Positions 1 through 7,984 of a DNA stretch of 64,000 nucleotides are shown here, piece by piece (position 1 is the stretch's first letter; the number at the start of each line of letters is the position of its first letter). Origin of the DNA: Unio delphinus (lineage: Eukaryota > Mollusca > Bivalvia > Unionida > Unionidae). The notes beneath the pieces are model-generated. The model was not told the origin of the DNA, searched no databases, and worked only from the letters and a program-made list of their open reading frames with translations. The position numbers were made by a program, and so were the translations under genes. The DNA lies in assembly GCA_029339505.1 (NCBI GenBank), contig JAQISU010000155.1, positions 17,502,001 through 17,566,000 of the forward strand, read 5' to 3'.

Positions 1-832
1 TTTCCGGTGAATTATTTCCAGCTCGGAATCCTCCTACAAGAACATCTAATCGTGATATATCATTGATAACACTATCAGGACAAGTGTTTCCAATCCTTGG
101 ATTTTGCAGTCCACTTCCGCTATAACCAGCTGCTTCATCTAGTTTTTCTAAACCCGTTTCTTGTAAATAATCATCATCATCATCATCAGGTGGTAGTTGT
201 TGTTTTTTAGGAGAGAAAGATATTTTCTTTGCAGGCTGCTGTCGCTTTCTTTGCAATCTTGGTTGTTTAAACTCTTCGTATTGATTATGCATTATATCCA
301 CCGCATCGATATATTCGATGTATGATGCACTATCTGTCTTAATTTGACTTTTTTTAGTTTTGATTTTATAAAATATATCAGCCCAATGAGTGAAATTCTT
401 AACAAACTTATGATGTTCTGGTTTCAACCATTTTTTTCTGTTTTCATAAGACGTAACAACAAGCGCAGGAATTTCTGTTGGACTAGTCTTATCAATTTCT
501 GCTAACCCTTCCTCGTTAAATCTCACGCGTAAATCATCTACTGTTCTCTTTGATTCCATTTGTTTTGTTTGTTCAGTTTTCGCTGCTATTTTTTTGAGTT
601 CACCAATAACAGATTTTCCCGTCTCGGGACCATCTCCCAGTAAAGCACGCTCTACCCCCTTCGTTGCTGTGGTTACTGGTTTAAACAATTCTTCAGACCC
701 TAAAGCAAAATCAGTCTGAAGACTCTGTCGTTGTTGCAGTTTATTCCTGACAGAGTCACGAATTGGTACAAATCTCTTAATTGCATCTAATCGTTCACGA
801 GCTAATCGGGTTGTTAAAGCTTCATTGACCAT
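1..832 (-). CDS. Unrecognised element gene, partial at the window edge
   Basis: An open minus-strand frame runs from an ATG at 832 through the left edge without a stop, giving about 277 codons. The N-terminal half is rich in Lys, Arg, Glu and Gln and looks helical. A basic stretch near residues 195-205 is followed by a run of five Asp and then a Gly/Asn-rich tail. No transmembrane segment or enzyme motif is visible. It is the first gene left of the hairpin array and lies in the same direction as the three small genes to its right. In related elements this position may hold virion-associated or capsid-proximal proteins, but I do not recognise the family. No break is seen in the visible part. 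Confidence 0.6.
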   Translation of the reverse strand, partial: MVNEALTTRLARERLDAIKRFVPIRDSVRNKLQQRQSLQTDFALGSEELFKPVTTATKGVERALLGDGPETGKSVIGELKKIAAKTEQTKQMESKRTVDDLRVRFNEEGLAEIDKTSPTEIPALVVTSYENRKKWLKPEHHKFVKNFTHWADIFYKIKTKKSQIKTDSASYIEYIDAVDIMHNQYEEFKQPRLQRKRQQPAKKISFSPKKQQLPPDDDDDDYLQETGLEKLDEAAGYSGSGLQNPRIGNTCPDSVINDISRLDVLVGGFRAGNNSPE

Positions 833-870
833 TATTTGAAATCAGAAACCATTTTTCAATTGCAAAACAC

Positions 871-1247
871 TTGACATGTCAGATGATTTTTGATACGGTC
901 ATGGAAGTGTTATTTCATCGTGAGACACCTTCTATCATTGATGAGGAAAGTGTGGAATTCAATAATTAATACCACACTTTCCTCATTCGATTTTTTGACA
1001 TGTCGGATGATTTTTAACACAGTCATGGAAGTGTTATTTGATTGTTTTAACGGCTCTATCTTTGATGGGGAAAGTGTCATAATTGTATATAAAATAATTA
1101 ATACCACACTTTCCCCACTTTTTTGACATGTCAGATGATTTTTGATACGGTCATGGAAGTGCTATTTGATTGTTTTAACGGCTCTATCAATGATGTTGAA
1201 AGTGTCATAATTGTATATAAAATAAATAATACTGACACTTTCAACAT
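871..1247. repeat. Three tandem units of about 125 bp, each with a covarying hairpin
   Basis: The units begin with TTGACATGTC at 871, 995 and 1123, with a degenerate fourth start near 1277. Each unit then shares a GATGATTTTT...TCATGGAAGTG segment and ends in an inverted repeat. The stem arms are 941-955 with 972-986, 1066-1077 with 1106-1117, and 1193-1207 with 1233-1247. Stem sequences differ between units but remain paired, for example GAGG/CCTC, GGGG/CCCC and GTTG/CAAC. The array fills the gap between two genes of the same strand, so it may act in transcript ending, promotion, replication or packaging. The function is unknown. Confidence 0.8.
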
Positions 1248-1299
1248 TCTAGTTTTGATCATCTATCACTGATTTTTTGACATTTCCTCTTGAAGGTCG

Positions 1300-1367
1300 G
1301 CTAAAAAAAATGATAGTGGTCGGGCAATCAAAAAATGATAATGATCGGGCAATCAATGGTCGGGCAA
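1300..1367. repeat. Short direct repeats containing GGTCGGGCAATCA
   Basis: Three closely spaced copies of (G/A)(G/A)TCGGGCAATCA, separated by A-rich spacers with AATGATA, lie just past the stop of the 1368-1769 gene. Two spacers are near identical, which suggests slippage duplication. They could be part of the 3' untranslated region of that gene. Confidence 0.6.
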
Positions 1368-1769
1368 TCAAAATTGTTCATTTTCTTGAATTAATGCTCG
1401 TAGGTTTCTAATTTTAGAGTTGACTTCTTTTTTCAATTCGTATTCGTTACCTAATTCTTTTCGTATTCCCTCTACGATAGTATACAACGGAACGAACACA
1501 CTGATGTCACTGGAAAATGAAAGAGAGTCTTTAATAGAATTCTGAATTCTTTTGATGAGTGCATACTTCTTGGGTAGCATATATTTATTGTTGTTAACTC
1601 CGTATTCTATATCCTGAAAATCAGACACAATTTGATCAGGATTTAACCCATCTGATAGTTTGATATCCTGATTTTTCAATTTTGCTATTTCAACTATGAT
1701 GGTATTCATGTTTTCAGAATTCATTATTCTATAAGAATGACATATCTCTAATTGGAAATTATGACTCAT
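1368..1769 (-). CDS. Unrecognised small element protein (133 aa)
   Basis: This ORF has no motif I recognise. It is mainly charged and helical in composition, ending in a Lys/Glu/Arg-rich stretch with spaced Leu/Ile that could form a short coiled coil. Its ATG at 1769 overlaps the end of the HNH gene (stop at 1759) by 11 bases, an arrangement expected of a genuine compact viral gene cluster. A second Met lies 15 residues in and could be the true start. The gene is followed by direct repeats and the hairpin array. Confidence 0.5.
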   Translation of the reverse strand: MSHNFQLEICHSYRIMNSENMNTIIVEIAKLKNQDIKLSDGLNPDQIVSDFQDIEYGVNNNKYMLPKKYALIKRIQNSIKDSLSFSSDISVFVPLYTIVEGIRKELGNEYELKKEVNSKIRNLRALIQENEQF

Positions 1770-2247
1770 TAGACATAACTAAATTGAACTTTTTGCCCGC
1801 TCTTTTTTGAAATAGCAGATCGATAAATTCCCTCTGCAACGAATTGTACTGAGGGTCCACAAATATTGAAATATTTGCCGGCTTCATATATTGATTTAAA
1901 TATTTTTTCTTCGTCAAAGATTTTACTGGTCTCGCTTTTTTCGAGTTTTTCCCAGTCTTCCCCCGTTTGGTATTCTCACTCTGTGTGATAGCTTGCAGAT
2001 TTGATACAGAATTATTCTTTGGATTAGAATCCTTGTGATCAATAACAAAACCATCTTTGATCAATCCATTAAAACATTCAAATACGAAACGATGATTGTG
2101 ATATTTCATCTTTCCAGCGCCAAACAACAAATACCCTCGATTACTCACAACACCGACCGGTTTCTTTAGTCTACGGTTTCTGACAGTACCATCACTGGAT
2201 GCTTCATAATTTGTAATCATTGGATGTGGTCTGAATTCTTGGTTCAT
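1759..2247 (-). CDS. NUMOD4/HNH-type endonuclease
   Basis: The 162-residue protein has an N-terminal NUMOD4-like patch (YEASSDGTVRNRR, about residues 14-26). A HNH_3-type core follows at about residues 50-95: HNHRFVFECFNG, then VIDHKDSNPKNN with the key His, and NLQAITQSEN. The C-terminal third is very basic and probably binds DNA. Such proteins are free-standing homing-type or viral HNH nucleases, common in large DNA viruses and phages. The start at 2247 lies 10 bases after the stop of the zinc protein. No frame break is seen. Its role in this element (homing, replication or recombination) is not shown by the sequence. Confidence 0.8.
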   Translation of the reverse strand: MNQEFRPHPMITNYEASSDGTVRNRRLKKPVGVVSNRGYLLFGAGKMKYHNHRFVFECFNGLIKDGFVIDHKDSNPKNNSVSNLQAITQSENTKRGKTGKNSKKARPVKSLTKKKYLNQYMKPANISIFVDPQYNSLQREFIDLLFQKRAGKKFNLVMSNES

Positions 2248-2257
2248 ATATACTATT

Positions 2258-2653
2258 CTATTGTTTGTCTAATTCAGTGTTTGGTTCAATAATTACATCA
2301 CTGGAAAATCTTTCGATGTAGTCTTGCGGAGTTCTTATGATTTTGTCAGTGACGTTATCAGGGTCAAAGACTTTTTCAGGGTCATAATTTCTGATGGATT
2401 GTCCATTTTTTATTCTTTTATCATAATAACGCTTCAATTCCCTATATCGCTTACCACCACAATCAATACACAATTGTGATCTTCCCTTAACCCCAACCCC
2501 ACATCGAATACAGGGTAACGGACCAAGACTTCCACGTCGAAAACTTTGCATATGATACCTACAGTACTCATTTTTTCTGCATGATTTGTTACACGGGGTT
2601 ACATTTCCCATCATGAGCCATTTGCAGTGATTCATTATACATAAATCTTTCAT
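2258..2653 (-). CDS. Cys-rich zinc-binding protein of the element
   Basis: The 131-residue protein has two likely zinc sites. The first, at about residues 5-34, combines Cys and His in a pattern including CNKSCRKNEYCRYH. The second is a CxxC-x10-CxxC ribbon (CIRCG ... CIDCG) at about residues 48-65. A basic segment and an acidic tail follow. It is the first gene of the minus-strand cluster, and its ATG is only 24 bases from the first ATG of the plus-strand polymerase repeat. Short zinc proteins of this type are often regulators in DNA viruses, but no specific function can be assigned. Confidence 0.6.
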   Translation of the reverse strand: MKDLCIMNHCKWLMMGNVTPCNKSCRKNEYCRYHMQSFRRGSLGPLPCIRCGVGVKGRSQLCIDCGGKRYRELKRYYDKRIKNGQSIRNYDPEKVFDPDNVTDKIIRTPQDYIERFSSDVIIEPNTELDKQ

Positions 2654-2677
2654 TTAAATGCTTGTTTTATATATAGC
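2654..2677. promoter_or_regulatory. Compact divergent promoter with TATA-like core
   Basis: Only 24 bases separate the zinc-protein ATG (minus, 2653) from the first plus-strand ATG at 2678. The spacer contains TTTTATATATAG, and read on the other strand CTATATATAAAA. A similar CTATACATAAA-like word occurs in the other divergent gap at 7968-7984. A shared AT-rich core serving both directions is inference. Confidence 0.4.
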
Positions 2678-3075
2678 ATGAAGGAGTTCAAGAGATTGAC
2701 TTCAAAAAATGCTAAATTCAATACCGATAGAGAGTTCAAGAGATTATTGAAAATCAATCCTAGATTTAATCTCGATAGACCCAAAAACGTCCAATAGACG
2801 GAAATATGAAGGAGTTTAAGAGATTATTGAAAATTAATCCTAGATTTAATCGCGATAGACCCAAAAAACGTAACAAACGTCAAAGAGACGGAAACATGAA
2901 AGAGTTTAAGAGATTATTGAAAATCAATCCTAGATTTAATCGCGATAGACCCAAAAAACGTAACAAACGTCCAATAGACGGAAATATGAAGGAGTTTAAG
3001 AGATTATTGAAAATCAATCCTAGATTTAATCGCGATAGACCCAAAAAACGTAACAAACGTCCAAGAGACGGAAAC
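2678..3075 (+). repeat. 90-bp tandem repeat coding for a basic 30-residue unit
   Basis: Units start at ATG codons at 2806, 2896 and 2986, with the repeat phase ending at 3076, exactly 90 bp apart. Each begins MKEFKRLLKINPRFN and is rich in Lys, Arg and Asn, resembling a nuclear-localisation or nucleic-acid-binding tail. Two degenerate upstream copies start at 2678. The second of these lacks 10 bases relative to the intact units, which puts the upstream ATG out of frame with the polymerase. The near identity of the units shows recent slippage expansion. Confidence 0.85.
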
Positions 3076-5109
3076 ATGAGATCACCATGGAAGGATGCTC
3101 AATTCAATCTTGATATAGTTTCTAATACACCCAAGAATAAAATTCTTGATAAACTCATCAGAGACTGTTTTAATGAATTCAAGCGTGATGGAGCATCTTA
3201 TTGTTGGTCAACATTTCGAATTGATGGTGTTGTTGACGCTACCATGAATGATGAAAAAGCAGCAGTGATAATCTCAAATGTTGGGGAAAAAAGTCATTTT
3301 TTCCGAATCAAATTCATTATCCGTGAGGATGGCAAATGGATTATTAGGGATAAATTTGAACCCATTCTCAGGGGCAAAAAAACTGTCACCGTGAATCAGG
3401 ATTCCAAACCAGGAATTTTGACTGGAATTGATAAACCCTACTACGAAAGATCTTATCCTGTCACAGCAGTTGTTTACGGGATCTATCCGCTCAATGAAAA
3501 ACCTGATATTTCAAAACTAGCACCCATGAAATATTCGACAGGGCTCAATTGTGTAGCAGAACGAATAATAGAACACTTCACAAATGCGTCCCGGGGAAAT
3601 AAACTAACTGATCTAAGACGAAAAAAAATAACCGAGTGGGAGTTCACGGTAAAAGAGCATGGAGCAAGAATTCAGGATATAACTAAATTAGAAAAATCAT
3701 TAAGATTTCCAATATCGGTAAGGACAATCACCGGAGAAGTATTATACGAATCGAAATATAAATCACAGGGAACCCCCATTGAAATTATTGATCATAACGC
3801 ACACGCGTGGTCATCTGCAGTAACAATATTCCCACGGGATAGAACCGTAAGATATCTATCCCAAACCAAAGAGTTTTTTTCAGAGCAGAAATTATTTGAT
3901 GCTATTTACCATTTGACTAAAAACGATCCTGTGTCAGTGTGGCTATTTCATAGTAATTCAGACGAAGAATGCAAATTTGATCAGTTTGTAAGGCCTAACG
4001 GAGAATTATACCGTACTGAAGAGCTGCAGAATCAAATGAAACAACTAGCTAGTGAGTTTTCTGGGGACGGAGAAAACAACGATCAGTTATTAGCAAACTG
4101 TTTCACAGTACCATCCATTGCAGCACATTTTGCTAGAAAGAAAAACGCGTGGAAACCAACACGAAGTGAGTTCTTATCAGATGTCAAATTGTCCTGTCTT
4201 GAATACAGCCACGGCGGATTATGGAACACAAAATACACCGCTGATACCGTTATTTCCGTTGATATGATTGCGTGTTATCCAGGAAGTTTTCTTGGGTATG
4301 GAGAGTGTGAGAAATATTTCAAACGATTTGGACACCCCACACACGAAATGACCCGTGTTGCTATTAATGGACCACTTCCTGATTTTGATTTAACCGGATT
4401 CGCTTGTGTAGTATCATTTGAAATGGCTACAGGACTTCATCCGTGTAGTTATCTTTGGATTGGTAAACACATGTCTGAAAAACACTGGATGCCAATAGTG
4501 TTATTACGGTATATGCTTGATTGTAAGATGTTAAAATCATTAATTGTCAGTGAAGCAATTATATCCTATCGAGCACAGAAATCAGTCTGGTTACCCCAAC
4601 CTGATCTAGAAAAAATAATTAGCGAAGAGCGAAAACTGTTTCCTGATTTTAATGAACAACAAATCATGGATTGGTCCCAACAGTTATTTGAAATCAGAAA
4701 CAATGAAGCAAAAAATCTTGGACGAAGAATAATCGGTAAATTTACCCAAGGTGGCAAAGATGATAATACGAAATATTCTTCACGATTGATTATAGACAAC
4801 GCTGAATACGATTTTGTAATCGCGGATCTAACGAATAGGGGCCTATATGTCAATCGTAAGGACGCATTTCTGTCCGATGGAACCAAATTGGGTACAATTG
4901 TTACCTACAATGATGGATACCATCCGCAGTACACACACTTAAGAGCTTCTATGCTCGGTTATGCTTCTATCAATCTGTTTTCAATGATCAATAGATTTCC
5001 TACCACCGCAGTTAGAGTTGCTACTGACTCATTTTACATAAATAGCAAAATGGCTGATTTTAAGGCTACTGGCAACGGGCAACGAGAAATGGGGATCATG
5101 GAGAATTAA
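2806..5109 (+). CDS. Family-B DNA polymerase of the Polinton-like element
   Basis: The 767-residue frame begins with three basic 30-residue repeats (residues 1-90) and then a poorly recognised N-terminal region. The polymerase palm is clear from its motifs. Motif A has its Asp at residue 486 (VDMIACYPGSF), motif B lies near residues 639-646 (GRRIIGKF) and motif C has ATDS with Asp 741. It would copy the element DNA. The frame departs from the conserved reading just after motif C and stops at 5109. The next ORF, in another frame, starts 7 bases later and its upstream codons look like polymerase C-terminal sequence, so a frameshift near 5050-5100 is likely. The ancestral start may have been 2678. 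I do not see a clear exonuclease domain. Confidence 0.85.
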   Translation: MKEFKRLLKINPRFNRDRPKKRNKRQRDGNMKEFKRLLKINPRFNRDRPKKRNKRPIDGNMKEFKRLLKINPRFNRDRPKKRNKRPRDGNMRSPWKDAQFNLDIVSNTPKNKILDKLIRDCFNEFKRDGASYCWSTFRIDGVVDATMNDEKAAVIISNVGEKSHFFRIKFIIREDGKWIIRDKFEPILRGKKTVTVNQDSKPGILTGIDKPYYERSYPVTAVVYGIYPLNEKPDISKLAPMKYSTGLNCVAERIIEHFTNASRGNKLTDLRRKKITEWEFTVKEHGARIQDITKLEKSLRFPISVRTITGEVLYESKYKSQGTPIEIIDHNAHAWSSAVTIFPRDRTVRYLSQTKEFFSEQKLFDAIYHLTKNDPVSVWLFHSNSDEECKFDQFVRPNGELYRTEELQNQMKQLASEFSGDGENNDQLLANCFTVPSIAAHFARKKNAWKPTRSEFLSDVKLSCLEYSHGGLWNTKYTADTVISVDMIACYPGSFLGYGECEKYFKRFGHPTHEMTRVAINGPLPDFDLTGFACVVSFEMATGLHPCSYLWIGKHMSEKHWMPIVLLRYMLDCKMLKSLIVSEAIISYRAQKSVWLPQPDLEKIISEERKLFPDFNEQQIMDWSQQLFEIRNNEAKNLGRRIIGKFTQGGKDDNTKYSSRLIIDNAEYDFVIADLTNRGLYVNRKDAFLSDGTKLGTIVTYNDGYHPQYTHLRASMLGYASINLFSMINRFPTTAVRVATDSFYINSKMADFKATGNGQREMGIMEN

Positions 5110-5116
5110 GAAAGAA

Positions 5117-5332
5117 ATGATTCATGATTATATTCAATCAGCAGATGTTACCATTGAAAATAATTACTTAGAAAGCAATCAGTGTTCAGAATTTTCTAGT
5201 GCACCACCGATTTCTGATCCAATCTGTAGATATAAAACAGTTTATTTAAACGGCTGTGGTGGGTCAGGAAAAACAACCCGGGCAATTGAGTTATTTCGTG
5301 TTTCCAATCCAAGTGCTAACACCAACTCATAG
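5117..5332 (+). pseudogene. SF1 helicase, N-terminal fragment with Walker A
   Basis: This 71-residue ORF carries the P-loop GCGGSGKTT at about residues 46-54, preceded by a linker. Reading in this frame ends at 5332, whereas the rest of the helicase continues in the next frame from about 5300, so a one-base insertion or two-base deletion lies near 5290-5310. The frame is also open upstream of its ATG, which suggests that polymerase and helicase were once a single polypeptide. Confidence 0.75.
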
Positions 5333-6485
5333 ACTTGCAAGAGAAATGATACAGAGAGGGGTAAATGCTTGCACTTATCACAGCTTTTTCCGATGGAAGG
5401 GAGATAAATGGACTCCTGAGCGCATGGGAGAGAAATTTATTCCTGAAATCATGATTTGGGATGAAATAGACACAGTATCCGAAGATGTTTTAAAAATATT
5501 TCTTGAGTGGTTGTTATTGAAGAATACAAAAGTCGTCATGTGCGGTGATCACGGGCAACCACCACCATTTGTCGGTGCATCCCCCCATGAATGGCTAAAG
5601 GGTTTTGTAGACTATTATGAAGAAATTGATACCGATCATAGATCACTTGATAATGAATTAAAAGAGTTTAAGAAATTAATTAGATTACAACCGGATAGAA
5701 TCCAGTGTGAAATAGCCCGTGAAATAATTTCGGAAACTCCCATGAATGATTTCTGGGAAATGTGGAGACCAAACGATTTGATCATTGCAAGTAGAAAAAT
5801 AGTCAGAGACACACTTCAGATGAAATTATTTGAATTGCATAAACAAAAATTTGCAACACTTCCAGTACCGTTATGTTATAGGCCATCGGATACACGAAAA
5901 CAGAACATCGAAGTTGATATTCCAGGACAGAGTGAAAAGCAGATTCTCGTATTAAATGATATTGTGCTGGTTGATATCAATGTCGTTGAAGATGCATTGC
6001 GTGCTAATAAATCCCCATGGACGCTAGGATACGCAGCGACGATACATTCTTCACAGGGATTGACTATATCGGATACAATTGTTTGGATGGTAGATAATCG
6101 CATAGAATGGTCGAATTTAGTCTATCTTTCAGTATCCAGAGTACGAAAAATAAATCAACTTCGAAGAATTGTCTTCGATGATGAAATCATTGGCGATGAT
6201 AATGACACCACAATAGATGATATTATTGATAAAAAACTCTCCGGTTACAAACAACAAGACAAAAAAAAACAACGAGAATTTGATATTGATGCTGAGTTAA
6301 TAATTACTCTGAAGCAACAACAGAATAATCACTGCGCGAGTTGCAATTGTATAATGCGTTGGCAGTATTCGGATAAGGATCCTCGCCAATTCACCGTAGA
6401 CAGAAAAAATAACAATCTTGGTCATGTCAGAAATAATGTGATGTTGACTTGTCTTGAGTGCAATAGACGCAAGGGTGCTAGTTAA
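5256..6485 (+). pseudogene. SF1 helicase body fused to C-terminal HNH nuclease
   Basis: Homology starts near 5300 with VLTPTHRLA; the first 15 or so codons of this frame are out-of-frame sequence over Walker A. Helicase motifs follow in order: IWDEIDTVS (Walker B), MCGDHGQPPPF (motif III), GYAATIHSSQGLT (motif V) and LVYLSVSRV (motif VI), as in UvrD/RecD or Pif1-type SF1 helicases. The last 70 residues form an HNH domain with CxxC pairs (CASC and CLEC) and VDRKNN...RNNVMLTC. The enzyme would unwind DNA during element replication; the HNH role is unknown. The stop at 6485 overlaps the convergent integrase stop by 8 bases. The body is intact, but its own Walker A lies in another frame. Confidence 0.8.
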
Positions 6486-7431
6486 GACCATGGGGTGGCA
6501 ATTGAGTATCCTCGGGTATCACTTGTAATTGTTGTCTAGTAAAACCCCGTTGAGGGGCAGTTGAATCCAGTTTATAGATTGGAGGTCTACCCGTAGATCG
6601 TGTTATACTAGATATCTTGTGTGCAGTAACACTCCAAATAGGATCAGTAGCCCTTTTTGTGCCACCCTCAAGCTCTCCTGGTTCATATAAATACCTCACA
6701 ATGACATTACTACCAAGAATTGGTTGGGAAACGCTAAAATCCTTTTGTGGTTTTTCAGGTATCGACTTCTTTTTAATCGCGTTGATAGGTTTCATGTTGA
6801 TGGTTCTAGTAATCTCGTTATTCAGTGCGGTAACTACACCTGGTAATCTCTTAACCCATTCACGGGATCTTTTTTCTTGGATGAATTCTTTTGCGTATTG
6901 ATATCCAAATAACCGTTCAGCAAGAATCCGATTAAATCGTTCTACAATGGCCTGATCACGATGCAGTGCAGTATGCCCTCGTCTGATAGCGACATTGTGA
7001 TATTTCATTGTAGATAACACTGCACCCTGAAATTCCTTGCCAGGATCAACTTGTAATAGATTTGGCCAGTGCAGAGGACTCCTTCGATAAATCCTTTCAA
7101 ATGCAGAAGCCACTTCAGTGGCCGATTTTGTTTTTAACGGTTCTGCTTCTTTGTATCGACTTGCAATATCAACTACAGTTAACGCATATTTGTAACCACG
7201 ATCATGTGGCAGAAATAATATATCAGCCTGATGAACTTCATTGGGTCCGGTTACATCAAAATGCAAAAATTGAATTTGTTTAGGCGGTGGTAGATAAATT
7301 TGCCATAGTGCCTGTTTGGATAACCAATGAGCCGCAGTGTTTTTTTTTTTCACTTTTGCAGCACTAGCGAGTTTACTGATTGCAGCGTTACCCTTCCAGT
7401 ATCCTCTTGGGGAATAATAAATAGATTCCAT
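6478..7431 (-). CDS. Retrovirus-like DDE integrase (rve fold)
   Basis: The frame is open from 7452, but the Met at 7431 is preferred because it lies 7 bases after the stop of the upstream phospholipase-like frame and gives the usual start before YYSPRGYWKG. The core has the first Asp in VHQADILFL, the second in LQVDPGKEF and Glu 35 residues later in AIVERFNR, completing the D,D-35-E triad. The C-terminal region (about residues 235-310) resembles the SH3/chromo-like tail of Polinton integrases. It would insert the element into host DNA, making about 6-bp target duplications in this family. It is about 317 residues with no break, the best-preserved gene of the element. Confidence 0.9.
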   Translation of the reverse strand: MESIYYSPRGYWKGNAAISKLASAAKVKKKNTAAHWLSKQALWQIYLPPPKQIQFLHFDVTGPNEVHQADILFLPHDRGYKYALTVVDIASRYKEAEPLKTKSATEVASAFERIYRRSPLHWPNLLQVDPGKEFQGAVLSTMKYHNVAIRRGHTALHRDQAIVERFNRILAERLFGYQYAKEFIQEKRSREWVKRLPGVVTALNNEITRTINMKPINAIKKKSIPEKPQKDFSVSQPILGSNVIVRYLYEPGELEGGTKRATDPIWSVTAHKISSITRSTGRPPIYKLDSTAPQRGFTRQQLQVIPEDTQLPPHGLN

Positions 7432-7438
7432 GTTGTTA

Positions 7439-7802
7439 TTAATTACCAGCACCTAACATCAATTTACTTTTCATAGCCGATTTTATCAAAAATGAAGCCA
7501 ATTTTTCTTTGAAGGATTTATCAGTGATAGAATTCAACGCATGAATTAATTTCACATCTGCTAGATGCCTGTGTTGCAAATTGCTACTTTTATAAGCAAC
7601 ATCATGAAGGTGACAGGCCTTATCAATAACGTTTATTGGTTCCTCACCGGGTCGGGGCTGATTTTGATCATTGAATCTGATATCAAGTCTTGTTCCCGGT
7701 CCACAATAACTATACCCTGGAAGGTGTTTTTCTCCGGGGTATTTTGCCCATGGGGTTCCAGGGAGTTTTGCTAATTTGGCAGCGATATCACCTCCTCGTT
7801 TT
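7439..7802 (-). pseudogene. Parvovirus-type phospholipase A2-like domain, frame-broken
   Basis: In a minus-strand frame ending at 7439, a calcium-loop motif YCGPG is followed after about 25 residues by the catalytic HD pair in DKACHLHDVAY. These are the signatures of the PLA2 fold in parvoviral VP1 and in related virus-like elements, where it helps breach membranes during entry. The frame has no nearby start of its own. It joins the DUF5679-like ORF in another frame across an eight-T run at 7799-7806, so a homopolymer indel probably split one gene. The break is described only. The frame ends 7 bases before the integrase start at 7431, consistent with a shared transcript. Confidence 0.75.
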
Positions 7803-7967
7803 TTTTAAAGGTTCCTTGGGTTCCTTGGGTTTAGAAACAAATCTAAATTTCTTTGTACTACACTGTACGCATTTACCAGAAAGCGCTGATCGGTTATTTT
7901 TAGTTGTAATCGTCGTCAAGTCATCTGTGCCAGTACGCGCCTTACACTTCACGCAATATAGATCCAT
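7788..7967 (-). CDS. DUF5679-like zinc ribbon (59-residue frame)
   Basis: The frame starts at an ATG at 7967 and has two Cys pairs, YCVKCKART near the N terminus and CVQCSTKKFRF about 30 residues later, followed by a Lys/Pro-rich tail. This matches the short DUF5679 zinc ribbons found in DNA viruses and Polinton-like elements. It stops at 7788 just past an eight-base homopolymer, beyond which a PLA2-like domain continues in another frame. In related elements the two are found as one protein, so this is probably the N-terminal half of a broken gene. Confidence 0.75.
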   Translation of the reverse strand: MDLYCVKCKARTGTDDLTTITTKNNRSALSGKCVQCSTKKFRFVSKPKEPKEPLKKTRR

Positions 7968-7984
7968 AATTTATGTATAGAGAT
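7968..7984. promoter_or_regulatory. Divergent promoter gap between zinc-ribbon and ATPase genes
   Basis: Only 17 bases separate the minus-strand ATG at 7967 from the plus-strand ATG at 7985. The gap contains TTATGTATAG, similar to the TATATATAG in the divergent gap at 2654-2677. Core promoter elements may overlap the coding starts. Confidence 0.35.

Noticed and set aside
890..1126. Overlapping ORFs on both strands in the hairpin array
   Set aside because: They are repeat-derived, have no protein motif, and the paired-stem pattern fits non-coding constraint better.
4566..4886. 106-codon minus-strand ORF opposite the polymerase palm region
   Set aside because: It is the antisense shadow of conserved polymerase codons.
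6617..7283. Plus-strand ORFs across the integrase
   Set aside because: They are antisense shadows; the DDE triad and family motifs are on the minus strand.
7565..7980. Plus-strand ORFs opposite the PLA2-like and zinc-ribbon frames
   Set aside because: The minus strand carries the recognisable Cys pairs, calcium loop and catalytic HD.
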